Shown: positions 47,351-59,405 of the stretch, piece after piece | Layout of the letters: the number at the start of each line of letters is the position of its first letter | How positions within the stretch are numbered: the stretch's first letter is position 1 | Source: Luidia sarsii | Lineage: Eukaryota > Echinodermata > Asteroidea > Paxillosida > Luidiidae | Reading direction: 5' to 3' | NCBI GenBank assembly: GCA_949987565.1 | Contig: OX465104.1 | Coordinates: 7,698,805 to 7,762,804 of the forward strand | Length of the DNA: 64,000 nucleotides | The notes under the pieces: model-generated | Told to the model about the DNA's origin: nothing | The model's input: only the letters and a program-made list of their open reading frames with translations | Databases searched by the model: none | Made by a program: the position numbers and the translations under genes

Positions 47351-50300
47351 TTTGGCGCAGATGACAGCTTCGAAATTCTTCATGGCGAAGAGAGCGAGAC
47401 GTATACTGTTTTCTATATGGCGCCATGTAGAAATAATCAAATGCAGCATTCAATGGCGTACTGTTCCGAAAAATAGTTTAGATCTCGGTGAGACGTAATC
47501 CATTTCTTTTACTCTTTCCCCCCCAAATACAGCATTTTAGACAGAAATATTTCAGTGAGAGGTTTCTACTAACCATCTTTAACCTATATGTTTCATGTAA
47601 ATAATGTGAACATTTCTGTTTTTCGATCTTACCAATGTTGTGCAGGGGCTTTAATGACTGAGAATTACAGAGGGAGATGGACTGCACATGTGTGGTCACT
47701 GTCAAGAATTGGTTGGACTATTAATCCACTGAGATTTTCCCTGGTAACTGTTAGTTAGGTTATAGAGCAACACTGGTCGATGAAATATACTACACACTTT
47801 CGCAGCACCAAGGTAACCCAACTGCCCATTTTCAGGAGACTAGAACAAGGGAAATTAATATAAATCATTGGCAACTCTTGAATTTCACGGGAATGAAGGG
47901 AGGAAAAGGCTTTGTTTTACCGACGACACTAGCTAGGTTAGAGCAACACTGGTTGGTGAAGTTCACAGGCTTTGGTTAACCGATGACACCAGCTAGTTAC
48001 CGGTACTGAAGTAGGTTAGAGCAACACATTTTCACAGCACCAAAGTAAAATTAATTCCGGGTTATGATCGTCAAAACGCATCCTTGAATCGGTGGTTCTT
48101 ATCAAATATCAGATTTTTTTGTACATGGTGCCAATACAAACAATTCCTGCAAGCAAAGCTTTTGCTTTCGAATATCAAGGATAAAGAACAATCAACAACA
48201 TCATCCTACTTTGCACGTGGTTACAGACGTTCCGTTGAGTGATCACATTTTCCAGTGAACACTGAGATTTGATGGCATTGGGGCACAATTTTGGACCGTA
48301 GTTTTAGGATATCCCAACCATTGTCTATTATACTCACTCACACCAGTCCTTCACTTCATGAGCAAGAATACCTTCTTGAGCAAGAATACCATTCTTGCTT
48401 GAGACAGGGACGAAGTCCGAGCCAACTCCAGGAATTCGCAAAAAGACATCAGCACTCAGCAGCAGTGATTGATCCAAAATAGAGAGAGGGCGCATAGCAA
48501 CGCGCATGCGCACTTGAACCACCGTATACATGACGTCACAACGTAGCCGTGCAGTTAGTAGAAAGGATCTCGCCCCGACCCAGAGAACTTTTAATCATAT
48601 ACAAATCCAGAATATGCACATCACTTGGTGAAATATCCATAAATAATCTGATTCAAAAGATAACTACAGCAAGAAAGACAACACAATGTCCCGATACAGT
48701 GAAAGAAATAAACATCCAGAATTTGTACAATCTGCGAGATATACAAATAAGCATGATATATCATGGAGGAAGGAAAATAACCCAGTCACAGGAGGTTTTC
48801 TTTGACAATCTTCAAAAATTAATTTCACTACGAAACTAAGGTATTTTCAAAGAAAGAAAAGACAATCGAGAACACATTCTCCTTAATATTAAAATTCAAT
48901 TAAATTGAATTTAAAAAACCCTGCTTTTAAACAGAACTGGAGTTAAAATGTGTTTCCAATTAAATTTCTTCAGGAAATAGTGATCTCGAAAGAACTGAAG
49001 TAAAACATGAAAGCTACAAGGGGGTCTTCACAACGAGTGTGAGCACAATTTGGGAGCAGCCTGCGAGTTCCATCAAGTAATTATCAATAAAATACAAACT
49101 AGCAATTTCTATCATGTTCTATCATGAACTCAATCCATGTACCTTCAGCAAAGATGGAGTCGTCCATGAGCCAGTTGAAGAATTGGGATGCAATACTCCC
49201 CTGCCATACCGAAGCTCCACCTATCATGGCCTACACTGGTTCACTCCAAGGTGATCTCGACCTCGGCTTAATTAAATCGGCAGTAGTTATCGCCTGTCGT
49301 GGCCGCATTCACAACAGTACACAGCCAGAATGGCGTTATGAATACTGTATGCTCCAACTCTATTTACTTTGATCGAATTCTTCTCTTGCCTTTCACCAGA
49401 TTCGACTAAAAAAAATCACCAATACTAGTTACTTTTTGGATAAATTCATTTCCACCCCGAAAACCTTGTCGATTAAAAAGTGCAACTGAATCAATTAATA
49501 GAATCTGACATTATTGCTTCATTCAAAACATTTTTCTCCACAATAAGAATTTAAATTTCTTTCCAAAGATGAGGATGGTGAATATCCTTACAAAACCTAC
49601 TGATCTTCTGATTTTGGTTGTCATGGATTGCTGCTGTCGGATACTAACGGTTGCCATGGTGTGATGCTGCCAGGTATCACTTGTTGCCATGGTGACGATC
49701 GTCCAGATGCAAAATGGTTGCCATGCAACTGGGTGATGCTCAGTTGGATGGACGTGGTAGGAAAAAACAACTCACCAACTCACTCACCTTGCTCAATGAG
49801 ACACAATATTAAAGTAAAGGTGTGGATAGTGTTGGATTTCTTCGGTGATCTTGGCCCAACCTCAAAGAGCTGCTTAAGCATTGTAGTCTGTTGAGTGGGG
49901 TTTCCCATGCATATTAAACTATGAGGCAGCCGACCTCTCACTATCACTTTTAATGGACCACCTCAGCTGTACATTTCTGAAACTTGCCATCTCAGGGGGT
50001 CAGAATCATGCTTGGAAATCACGTGTGCAGAAGAGCTGTGTATCTGATGTTCCCTTGCACTGTACTGTGTGTTTCTTTGTGGACATATTACAGTACTTTA
50101 GACTCGTTCCCTATCCAATCCATGACACATGAAACTTCAAAATAGCGCACACACAATAATGCAAATAATTGGTAGCCACCTCAGACTCACACAAGTCCAG
50201 GGAAGCCCTGCTGTTGAGCATGGAAATGTCAGGACAGCCAACCATACTTTCATGGGATCTTTTTTTTTTTTACTTGTATTCAACTACTTTGATTTCAGGC

Positions 50301-50724
50301 TACTCGTGGTGCAGGAGGTAGCAAGTCAAGGATGGTTTGTGGTGACAGCATGTGAGAGATTATCTCTCTTGTGAGAGTGTATGGCTCTGAAGAGAACCGA
50401 TGGACTCAATTGTATGCTCTGTCCAAATAAGTGATAGGTTTGCGGTGACACCATGTAATTTCTCTTTTGTGAGTGTGTGTGGTTCTGAAAAAGAACCGGA
50501 AGAACTCGATGTTTAGAACAGTAGGCTCTGTTTGTCTTCAGGAGACTGACTCTTACACTTTACTCTGCTACTCTCATCATGAAAACTTTCAAATCTCATG
50601 CTCTGTCCGTCGTCAGGAGTCTGGTTTCCGTGCTTTTCTCGTCGTTTTGCGATTGGTCACGAGTAACAATGAGATGGATGAAATTGACTCCAGGTCACCA
50701 AGTCTGCATTCAATCTGGACCAGT

Positions 50725-50900
50725 AGATAAGATTTGAAGGTTTGCATGTTGGAAGTACCAAGTAGGAGGTTTGTGGTGACACCATGTACATCATCTCTTA
50801 AGAGAGGGAGCATGGCTCTGAAAAAAAACACGGTAGCTCAACGTTTCGGGCAGTCTGTACTCTGCCCGTCTCCTCATTTCGCAGCCACACGCCTCATGTC
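50725..50900. mobile_element. Foldback MITE copy
   Basis: AGATTTGAAGGTTTGCATGT, GGTTTGTGGTGACACCATGT, then TAGCTCAACGTTTCGGGCAG and TGTACTCTGCCCGTCTCCTC. Similar left arms just upstream (about 50330 and 50437) suggest nested or tandem insertions. Confidence 0.65.
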
Positions 50901-51085
50901 ACTGCAACCCTCCTACTTGGACCAGTAGCCCTAACCCAGTTAGCTCACGCGGACGAACACCCAATCTGACAAGATGCATTGTTCTGGCGTGGGCTGGGGC
51001 TAGTGGATTCCTGTAGCACTGTCCAGCCCAAAAGGCGGCTGGGTATGTCCAAGTTCGGGGTTGGTAGACGCTCGCGGAGTCTCGG

Positions 51086-54000
51086 CTATCTTCTCCGCGG
51101 AAGGGTGATGCAAGCCCACACGATGACAACGGCCGCAAGGACGCCGAACATGGCGTAGCGGTACAGCTGCTTGAACCTCGATGGCAACTCCAGCAGAGTG
51201 TAATGCAGCCGCCCCTTTTCATCTTGCAAAAGTGAAAAAAAAATGTCAGTAAAATGTGCTGAGCCAGTCGGCATTCCACAGACAAAAATGTAAACAAGAT
51301 TTGAGGCTATGCAGGTTGGAGGTACAAATTGTGAGATGGTTTTCGGCGACACCGTGTGACAGGAATTCTCTTTTGTGAGTGAATGCGGTTCTGTAGCGAA
51401 CAGGGGAGGGGGTTGATTGGACTTTTTCGGATAGTGTGCTTTCTCACTCCTTCTCCTGAAGGCAAACGGTGCACACTGTTCAAAATGTAACCTCCCCCCC
51501 CCCCACGGCTCTTTTCGGAACCACTCTCACTCACAAAAGATGAACCCCACCACATGGCGTCACCGAAAACCTCACAAAACAATACTGTAGAACATATGCA
51601 GTTAACAGAGGGGAAGGAAAGACGTTGATTTAGGCCAAGTAAAAGAGGAACAAAATTGTAGCTGTACCTATAAACTTTTTGGAAAAAGGAGTATGATTTT
51701 GCCTGTACCCAAAAAAGTTTTTTTTTCTTCTAAAGACGACAGATGTACATGTAGGTTCCAGTGTAATTTCCAGTTGTTTTTAAGCACAGTACGATATGTA
51801 GGCTGTGCATTTTATCATTCTATAAAAAGAGAACAAAAAATCTTTTTAGATGTGGCAGCAAAAAAAGATGCGGACTGGGACGAGAAACCATTTTTTGTTA
51901 TCATAGATATGTCATGATGTTTGCGTCGAGGAGAATGTAATTCAATGAGATTTTGCCCTGCTCGACGTGATAAACACTGAGTGCTCAGTGCTTTGCCCGG
52001 TGCCTGATAAAAATATTTCAGGCAGCTCGGGTGGGATTCGAACCCAAATTCTAGTACGTCCGTACTGAAATATTTTTTATCAAGCACCGGGCAAAGCACT
52101 GAGCATTCAGTGTTTATCACGTCGAGTAAGGGCAAAACCCCATTGAACTAATTTTTGTTACTTGGCCTTACCTATGACAGCAGCAGCATAGGCCATGCGC
52201 TGGACGCCCATTCTGTAACTGCACGTGGGGATCCTGTACTCCAACGTCTCCAGATGCTCCTCCTCTGGGCTCAAGCCTCGGCCGTCGTGCTGCTCCTTCT
52301 TGTAGACCTGCTTGAAGGTGCCCAGGAGCTTGGCCAGGCTGTGCTTGCTGTAGCCGGCCTGGAACGAATGAAGGCACGGAGAAACGGGACAGTGGGGGGA
52401 GGGATGTGAGCTTCTTCCGGGACTTTTATGGACGAGCGTACGGGGAGATGTGAACACTATGCAGATGCAATATGTGACCCGCTCTGCGAAAAACGGTATT
52501 ATGGGGCGCTATGCTATAACGCATAAAGGGCTGTTCTATGTGGAAAGTTATAACATGATGTTTGCGCCGAGAATGTAATTCAAAGAGGTTTTGCCCTTAC
52601 TCGATGTGGTAAACACTAAATGCTCAGTGCTTTGCCCGGTGCCTGATAAAAATATTTCAGGCAGCTCGGGCAGGATTCGAACCCGCGACTCCCAAATTCT
52701 AGTACGGACGTCTTAACCACTGGACCACCGAGCTGGTCGAGGTCATGTGGTGGATTCGAATAATGTATAGCGGCGGGTACCGCGTTGCATCATAGATATA
52801 ACATGATGTTTGCGTCAAGGAGAATGTAATTCAAAGAGGTTTTGCCCTCTGTGGAAAGTGTGAACAAAAATTCACATTGTGAATTTGTTATTGGGGGATT
52901 TATTGGCTTCAATCATATAAAAACTTGTTGCTATGGCGCCATGTAGAAATAATCTCAGGTACGTTTTTTTTTAATCCAGAATCGTTCGTCACCATTCCTC
53001 TGAGACTATTTCTTATGACTTTAACTTCTTCAAGGACTTTTATGGATGAGCGTACAGGGAGATGCGAACAGTATGCAGACACAACCTACAGATGAGTGCT
53101 GTACACATTTAGAAGGTACAAACTGAATTTGACGTTCCTCAGTGATAGAAGACAGAGTCCAAAATTACCTGATGGGAGTGAGCACTAAATGCATACTGAG
53201 GTTTAAGTGTCCGCAAAACCTGACAGCAAAGGGGAAAAATGGGAAATTCAGATTGAATTAACAAAAGAACATGGCTTAAAAACGTAGAGGGCAGGATCTT
53301 TTCATCCTAGCAGGACCTTTCTCAAAGGCAGAGTAACCTAACCTACACGTATCACTGGTCGACGGTCATTCTTCCTTTGAATAGCGTCCTGCTAGGAGGG
53401 AACCATTCGTCCCTCTACATGTTTTAGATGTTGGTCATTTAAGTCAGTAAGCAGTTTCCAACATTTTTTTAAGATGAAAAAATGGCAAAGAATCCTTTGA
53501 CTGGAGCAGGATTTGAACCCGATACCTCTGGTTTTGCCTACCAGTGCTCCTACCATCTGAGCTATCCAGCCCTTAGGTGGTGGCCTTCCCAAATGCTCAA
53601 CTAGTCTTTGCCAGGATAGGGGCACCAATCGATCAGGCGCATTCAACCATTAACTGCCATATATCCCGAGTTTTCTTTGCCATGTATTCAATATGTTGTA
53701 AAGCTTGAGCTTCCAGTCAATTTCTGATTGAATTGATGAAGCTGCATCCACTTCGTATGATCCCATTCCCCGAGCTGCTGTAGCCAGGTTTACAGCAACG
53801 AGTTGTTTGCATCTGAATGAAAGCGAGGGGGTGTGATTCCTGGAGATATACGGCAGTTAATGGTTGAATGGTTCTGACTGGTGCCCCAACTCCGACAAAG
53901 TTGATTATTTAGAGGCCAGCATCTAAGGGCTGGATAGCTCAAATAGTAAGAGTGCTAGTACGCAAAAAAATGTGGGTTCCAAACCCAGTCCAGTCAAAGT

Positions 54001-57000
54001 TTTCTTTGCCATTTTTTTTCATTTGTTCTAAAGTTCCCATTTAATGTTTCATTTTATTAGCTTGACCATTTTTGTACGTTACTGCAAATAAACACGACAG
54101 ACAATAGCTCCACATTTGTGACAGGATGTTCCTGGTGAAGAAGGGATGAGCCTTTTGACAGTCTTCCCTCCTGTCTTGAGATGTATAAGTGGGCGGCGGC
54201 CCAACGGAGACTGCGACAGACAAAAGCAAACCGAGGACCGAATGTCAAGTCTAACCTCGATGTGCCTGTACAGCAATGAGCTCGACATGCCGACATGGGA
54301 CAGGACTATTCGCACGGTGGACTCCCGAGCTTCATTGGCCATTTTGTGAAGCGTCTCTTTCAGCGCCTCATCCTTGGCTTTGCCCACAGAATGGAGGTAG
54401 GGCAAGAAATTGATCTGGAATGGAGAGAAAAAAGAGTAAATAACAGAGTCCTAAAACCAAGAACTCACTCAAACTTCACTCAAATTCAAAGTTTTGAGTG
54501 AAGCCCTTCGGAAAGCAGAAAAACAGAGATGGCTGGAGAATACTGGTTGACATTATTACACTGGAGGATTGTGGAGGATTGAGGAAGGTTGTCATATTTA
54601 CACTGGAGGACTGTGGAGGATAGTGGAGGATTGAGGAAGGTTGTAAAATTTACACTGGAGGACAATGGAGGATTGTGGAGGATTGAGGAAGGTTGTAAAA
54701 TTTACACCGGAGGACTGTGGAGGATTGAGGAAGGTTGTCTTATTTACACCAGAGGACTGTGGAGGATTGTGGAGGATTGAGGAAGGTTATACAATTTTAC
54801 ACTGGAGGATTGTGGAGGATTGTAAAGGATGGAGGAAGGTTGTAAAAATTAATTTACACTGGAGGACTGTGGAGGATTGTAAAGGATTGAGGAAGGTTGT
54901 AAAATTTACACCGGAGGACTGTGGAGGATTGTGGAGGATTGAGGAAGGTTATACAATTTTACACTGGAGTATTGTGGAGGATTGAGGAGGGTTCCAAGTA
55001 AACAGTACTAGGGTGTTAGGGACCTTAGGGTTAAGGGACAAGTGAAGTAAAGGGAACCAAGCATTGGCTCGGCTCTTTCTGTTTGGTTTGGTGCTGCAGA
55101 ATTTTGTGCACTTGTGTAACTCTGACCTAACTCAAATTGCCACTGAAAATCTTGGTGGGATAACAGTCAAACCAATTTTTGCTTGTGACACCCAAAAATG
55201 CATCCCTCGGAGCTCGGACAGATGTCACATGATTGTATTCCACGGATATCACCTGCCAAGGAGAATGATAACATTTCTGAGGCGTTTGGGCTTCACCAAG
55301 TCAGTACCCCTAAACCACGAGTGCAGAATTGTCCACATTGTCCACTCATGGAGAATCAGCAATATGAACCTTGAAGAACGAGACGTGTTTGTAGTGAATC
55401 GCTTCCGTCACGGAGCCAAAGTGCTTCTCAAATCGTTGTATCTTTTCGGCAGTCAGTGGATCTGATCCCTCACCTCCTACGTCATTGTCGCCGGACAGGT
55501 GTAAGATGGCGGGCTAGACAGGGACAATCCAGAAAGTTTGGAAATACATGTAGTTTTTTGGCAAGGGAGGAAGAGAATGAATTTTAGAAGAAAAAAAGAA
55601 AAAAGAACTGGACAAAATTTCATCGAGGCATTTAAACGTGGAAATCTGCTAAGCATGAAATTCCTTCCCCGTGTAAACAGGATTACAAAGCACATTACGA
55701 TGCAATGTCAGTTGCCTCTGATTTGTATTCCACTATTCTTTAATCAGCATGAAAGAAAAAGTGAAGTTTGGGTCTGCAGAGTGATCTTGTGAACCATGAA
55801 ATTTTGGAGCTTAAGGAGCTCTAGGAAATTGGCCCAAGGTCTAATCACGGATGATTTGACCTGGGGTTGATTTTATCAAACTCATCGTGACTTAAGATCA
55901 ATCGCAAGTAGATACAACACGATGTTTTCGTCAAGGAGCATGCAATTCATTGAGGTTTGCCCTGCTCGACGTGATAAACACCGAGTGCTCGGTGCTTTGC
56001 CCGATGCCTGATGAAGACAAATTTCAGGCAGCTCGGGCAGGATTCGAACTCACGACTCCTGCTTTCTAGTGCAGACGTCTTAACCACTTGACCATCGCAC
56101 TGGTCAAGGTCTTGTGGTGGATTCGAAAATTGTATAGCAACTGCCGAATTAATCACAAGGTGATGAGAAGTGCACAAAAGCCATACGACCTATCAAAACT
56201 TATTATGGGTTGTCCTTCGTAAGTTGAGTTACAATGCAAAAGGGTTTGTGAAATTATGAAAACAAGTATTTCCAATGGGGTCATATTCAACAATAAGGGG
56301 CTCCAAGCCAGTCTCAGAATGCATTTTTCTAACCAAGTATAATTTGACCCCCAAAACCACCACTTTCCTAACTGGTACAATTGATGTATTCCAGACAGCT
56401 GGTCCAGTGTGGTCACACGCTGCACTAGACCGACAATGCAAGACTCGATTCATGGTCTCGCGGATATTTGGCCGTCTGAGTGGGGACGCCGGTCAGAAGC
56501 ATTAAACCAATAACTGTCGTGTGTCTCCAGAGATACCAAGCCCATTGACAATAAATTCAAGAAATTCTTTTCCTAAATGAATTGCCATTGAGTGACGACC
56601 GTGAAAAATTCACCCCTCTGTTCTTACCTTCAAATTTTCAGGGATGTAAAACAGCTTTTTGAACCTCTCCGCGTAGATTTCAAAATCTTCGTCGTTGGCA
56701 ATGCTGCCCTCGTCTAGCAAGTCTCCCATCACTATGATCACATCGGGCTTGATGTAGCTCAGTGCCTCGTGGAAATACTTCCGCAGATACAAGTCAGAGT
56801 CCCACCTAGAGGAAAGCAGCACAAAACAAACAAACAATTATTTACACTTATTGATCAAAGACAAGGAAAACTGATGGGGGAAATAATTGAAACATTTTTT
56901 TAAATTGGCAAAACAAATTTGATTGATTTGATTGATTTTATAAATATAAAATATTAGCAGGGCCTGAGGTTTCGATCCTAGCAGGACCTTCCTCAAAGGC

Positions 57001-58243
57001 ATCTAATGGCTGGATTTCTCGGATGGGAAAAAGGCGCTGGTATGCAAAACCAGAGGTCCCGGGTTCCAAATCGCGGTCCAGTCAAAAGTTCTTTGCCAAT
57101 TTTTGTTCAATGTTCTGTGAATTTTTTAATATTTTTTTTTTATCCAACCTCATGGCCTCAACATCCAGGAAGGGAATGACTAATCCTCACTTCATTAATC
57201 CCTGCTTTAATTCATCTTTCCTGTCCCTTTCTCCTTTGATATCCCACCCTGCTCCTGTGCCTTGTTTGTTTTCCCTTTGGCCTCCCCTCCCTTTGTGTGT
57301 ACATCTGCATTCCACTCCCATCCCTTTATTTGTCCTTCCTGTCACACTATGAACATCTAAACGGTAAAAATGGGGTGAAAATGTCATTTAGCCGTGAACA
57401 GAAAATTCACTGTGTTTTCACCCCTATTTCATGGCACACAGTTAGCCAAGTCATTTTCAAGGTGTTTATACCAGTGGTCTCCAAGGCCACATTCCTGATG
57501 ATAAATGGCTAGAGGCATTTTACAAGTATCTGGGAGTGACAGGTACAAGGACACAATACAGTACCTCTACTAGTAATTGAATTAGCCATCCACCAAGGCT
57601 GGAGCTTGCCACCCTAAATATTCAGGATTTTTTTCAAGGTCTCTTTAGTGACCTAAAGATGTCCTTATCAGGTCAGAGAAGCGATTATTTTCACGGTGAA
57701 TTCACTGTAAAATGCGCCTGTGAAATCACAGCGACTTTTCACCCCTTTTTCACGGTTTAGATGTTCATAGTGTCATGTTTGTCATAGGTTTCCTTCCCCT
57801 GACTGTCTGCGTATGTCACTGTCACTTTGCTTTTGAGAAAGGTCCTGCTAGGATCTAAACATCAGGCACTCTAACTTTTGAGATTTTTTTTTACAAATAT
57901 GAACTGTTTCCCCCCAGGTGTAATGAGAAATGAGATGATAAATCGTCACAAGAACGGAGCCCAAACACCTTGTGATGTAGCCCAATAAGGCGGGCTCATC
58001 CCGATAACCCTGGATCTGTGGGTCGGCCACGAAGAGAATTCGGACGGGGTCCGTCGGTGGACTGTTAGCCGAGTCCTTGGCGGCGGGCTCGGGGCTCTCC
58101 GTGGGGTGGAGCAGGGCGTCCCGGGACCGCGTCCACTGGCTCTGCTTGAGCAGGAAGAACTCCAGGTACTCGTTGTAGACGACGAGGGCCAGCGCGCCCA
58201 CCATGAGCATGGTGGTGCAGGACGGAGGGCCGACCCTGGCCAT
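51086..58243 (-). CDS. Cdc1/MPPE1-like membrane-anchored metallophosphoesterase
   Basis: Calcineurin-like phosphoesterase of the Cdc1/Ted1/MPPE1 group, whose known members remodel GPI anchors in the ER or Golgi. Six minus-strand exons join in phase: 57969..58243, 56628..56805, 55370..55513, 54256..54414, 52172..52358 and 51086..51222, giving 359 residues. The start has a perfect CCACCATGG context. One membrane segment lies near the N-terminus (residues 12-32) and one at the C-terminus (337-355), as in MPPE1, so the catalytic part would be lumenal. Motifs: RILFVADPQ (residues 68-76), MGDLLDEG (118-125, intact GDxxD), SGDNDVGGEG (158-167), where GNH[D/E] is usual, and VLSHV (236-240). No GHxH motif is seen; EAGYSKHS (252-259) sits where it would be expected. 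The C-terminal CSYRMGVQRMAYA block matches the fungal Cdc1/Ted1 ending in character. The donors of exon 1 (GTGTTT) and exon 3 (GTTCAT) are weak. The exact orthologue is uncertain. Confidence 0.8.
51298..51588. mobile_element. Foldback MITE in phosphoesterase intron 5
   Basis: GATTTGAGGCTATGCAGGTT and TTTCGGCGACACCGTGTGAC at the left; ATGGCGTCACCGAAAACCTC at the right. The inner arms TTCTCTTTTGTGAGTGA and TCACTCACAAAAGATGAA mirror each other. It lies about 75 bases from the last exon. Confidence 0.7.
51910..52150. mobile_element. Foldback (head-to-head) form of SINE family A, second copy
   Basis: CATGATGTTTGCGTCGAGGA through GGCAGCTCGGGTGGGATTCG to ATTCTAGTACGTCC, then the body returns reversed (CACCGGGCAAAGCACTGAGC, then CACGTCGAGTAAGGGC). 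Same architecture as 23105-23350. It lies just upstream of the acceptor side of the last phosphoesterase exon, in intron 5. Confidence 0.75.
52553..52780 (-). mobile_element. tRNA-derived SINE, family A, best full copy
   Basis: Complete tRNA-like head on the minus strand: CTCGGTGGTCCAGTGGTTAA then GTTCGAATCCTGCCCGAGCT, followed by the ATTTTTATCAGGCACCGGGC body. It lies in phosphoesterase intron 4; a further 5' fragment is at 52800-52852. Confidence 0.8.
53500..54030. mobile_element. Two SINE family B copies in opposite orientation
   Basis: A minus-strand copy (53500-53670, with GGATTTGAACCCGATACCTC and TGAGCTATCCAGCCCTTA) and a plus-strand copy (53860-54030, with AAGGGCTGGATAGCTCAAAT and GGTTCCAAACC) face each other across about 200 bases in phosphoesterase intron 4. 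Confidence 0.7.
54546..54990. repeat. Nested minisatellite in phosphoesterase intron 3
   Basis: Units of about 50-65 bp (TTTACACTGGAGGACTGTGG then GATTGAGGAAGGTTGT) repeat about eight times. Each contains one to three copies of the 12-bp subunit AGGATTGTGGAGG. Confidence 0.9.
55866..56255. mobile_element. MITE split by a SINE family A insertion
   Basis: The left half (ATCAAACTCATCGTGACTTA then GATCAATCGCAAG) and right half (AATCACAAGGTGATGAG, then TTCGTAAGTTGAGTTACAAT) of a CATCGTAA-type MITE enclose a SINE at about 55905-56140 (CAGGCAGCTCGGGCAGGATT, then AACCACTTGACCATCGCA). It lies in phosphoesterase intron 2. Confidence 0.75.
56935..57110 (+). mobile_element. GAAACGTC repeat fragment followed by SINE family B
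   Basis: GGTTTCGATCCTAGCAGGAC and CTTCCTCAAAGGC, then GGCTGGATTTCTCGGATGGG and AAACCAGAGGTCCCGGGTTC, a decayed A/B box head. The two families sit side by side here and at 5495-5720. Confidence 0.6.
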
Positions 58244-58386
58244 GGTGGAAGACTCAGCGGACGGGGCTCTCTCTCACCTGCCGAGGAATAAACTCAAACA
58301 CTTCAGACAATGTAATAATAATAAATAAAGGTGATATACAAAAATGTTGCAAACTGCTTACTGACTAAAATTACCAACAAGTAAAT

Positions 58387-58477
58387 CTAAAATTTAGTGG
58401 GCCTGACGTTTCGATCCTAGCAGGACCTTTGAGAAAGGTCCTGCTAGGATCGAAACGTCAGGCCCACTAAATTTTAG
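58387..58477. repeat. Perfect palindrome, 44-bp arms, 3-bp centre
   Basis: The left arm begins CTAAAATTTAGTGGGCCTGA and ends TAGCAGGACCTTT; the right arm is its exact reverse complement, with only GAG between. It consists of two GAAACGTC repeat units head to head, about 145 bp upstream of the phosphoesterase start codon. Confidence 0.95.
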
Positions 58478-58749
58478 AATAATAAATAAAGACTAAATAA
58501 GTCTGTTAGGAATGATTTGGATTTCAACCAACCTACACATGATTCCACTGTGTTTCCCGATGCATGTAGTTTCATTGTGCACAGTGTGAAATATTACAAT
58601 GCTTGAACCAAATACGGTAGCAAACCATGCAAGCGCTATTAATATCCTGAGAAATCTCGGGCACAGCATCGCGCTGTGGGTATCCTGAGAATTCACAGGC
58701 TTAGCAGTGGAAGTGTAAATAAGACTTAAGGCTTTGCATGGTGGGTTAA

Positions 58750-59228
58750 TCAATATAGGAAGGTTTGCGGTGACACCATGTATAAGGTCTCTTAATTATT
58801 TTGAGATTTTACTTTAAAACCCTAACGCTTTGCACCTCCCGCACAGGACAGACACTGTATACCACAATTTACCACAGTGCCGACAGGGGTGTAGGCTCAC
58901 ACACCACAGGTCACAACAAAAACCCCGCTGTGGAATGTCCTTGTGCATGGCCCTTATCCTCCCAAAGGAAAAACCATGTGTGGTTAGTTGTGGTTTCCAT
59001 GCCGGTGAGGGTTTTAAAGAAGAGGTGTGGTTCTGAAAAGAAGCTGAGTGGTAACTCGATGTTTCGACCAGTATGCTCTGGCCGTCATCAGATGATGACA
59101 TTCTCCTGATGACGGCCAGAGCATACTGGTCGCAACGTCGAGTTACCACTCAGGTTCTTTTCAGAACCACACCTCTTCTTTAAGAGACCTTAGACATGGT
59201 GTCACCGCAAACCTTCCTATATTATTAT
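58750..59228. mobile_element. Foldback MITE, most complete copy
   Basis: Termini ATATAGGAAGGTTTGCGGTG and ACCGCAAACCTTCCTATATT. The inner arms of about 76 bp (59012-59090 and 59110-59186) match at all but about four positions and carry AAGAAGAGGTGTGGTTCTGA. About 200 bp of unrelated sequence lies within the left side. Confidence 0.85.
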
Positions 59229-59259
59229 TAATAATAATAAAATAATAATGTAGTTCTCT

Positions 59260-59405
59260 TTATCTTTTGTTTCTCATCCCTGTCCTATTCACTCTCTTCC
59301 CCCATCCTCTGTGTACATGTATCTGTTTTGTCCTTGTCACTCTGCCTTTGAGAAAGGTCCTGCTAGGATCGAAACGTCAGCCTCGTCAGGCCCACTAAAT
59401 TTTAT
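59260..59405 (+). repeat. GAAACGTC dispersed repeat
   Basis: TTTTGTTTCTCATCCCTGTC, CTGTGTACATGTATCTGTTT, CTTTGAGAAAGGTCCTGCTA and GGATCGAAACGTCAG: same order as 62420-62600. Confidence 0.75.

Larger units (their letters stand above)
46250..51085. other. Repeat-rich spacer between CBX and the phosphoesterase
   Basis: No exon recognised. Holds foldback MITE pieces (47175-47350, 50330-50640, 50725-50900), half of a TTAA MITE (47435-47654), loosely repeated GGTTAGAGCAACAC blocks (47755-48030) and a cluster of GGTTGCCATGG motifs (49645-49735). The rest is AT-rich unique DNA. The 3' UTR of the phosphoesterase should lie just below 51086. Confidence 0.5.

Noticed and set aside
52690..52745. tRNA-like sequence with A and B boxes (also at 3120-3190, 14400-14460 and elsewhere)
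   Set aside because: Multiple copies with mismatched stems embedded in longer repeat bodies; these are SINE heads, not tRNA genes.
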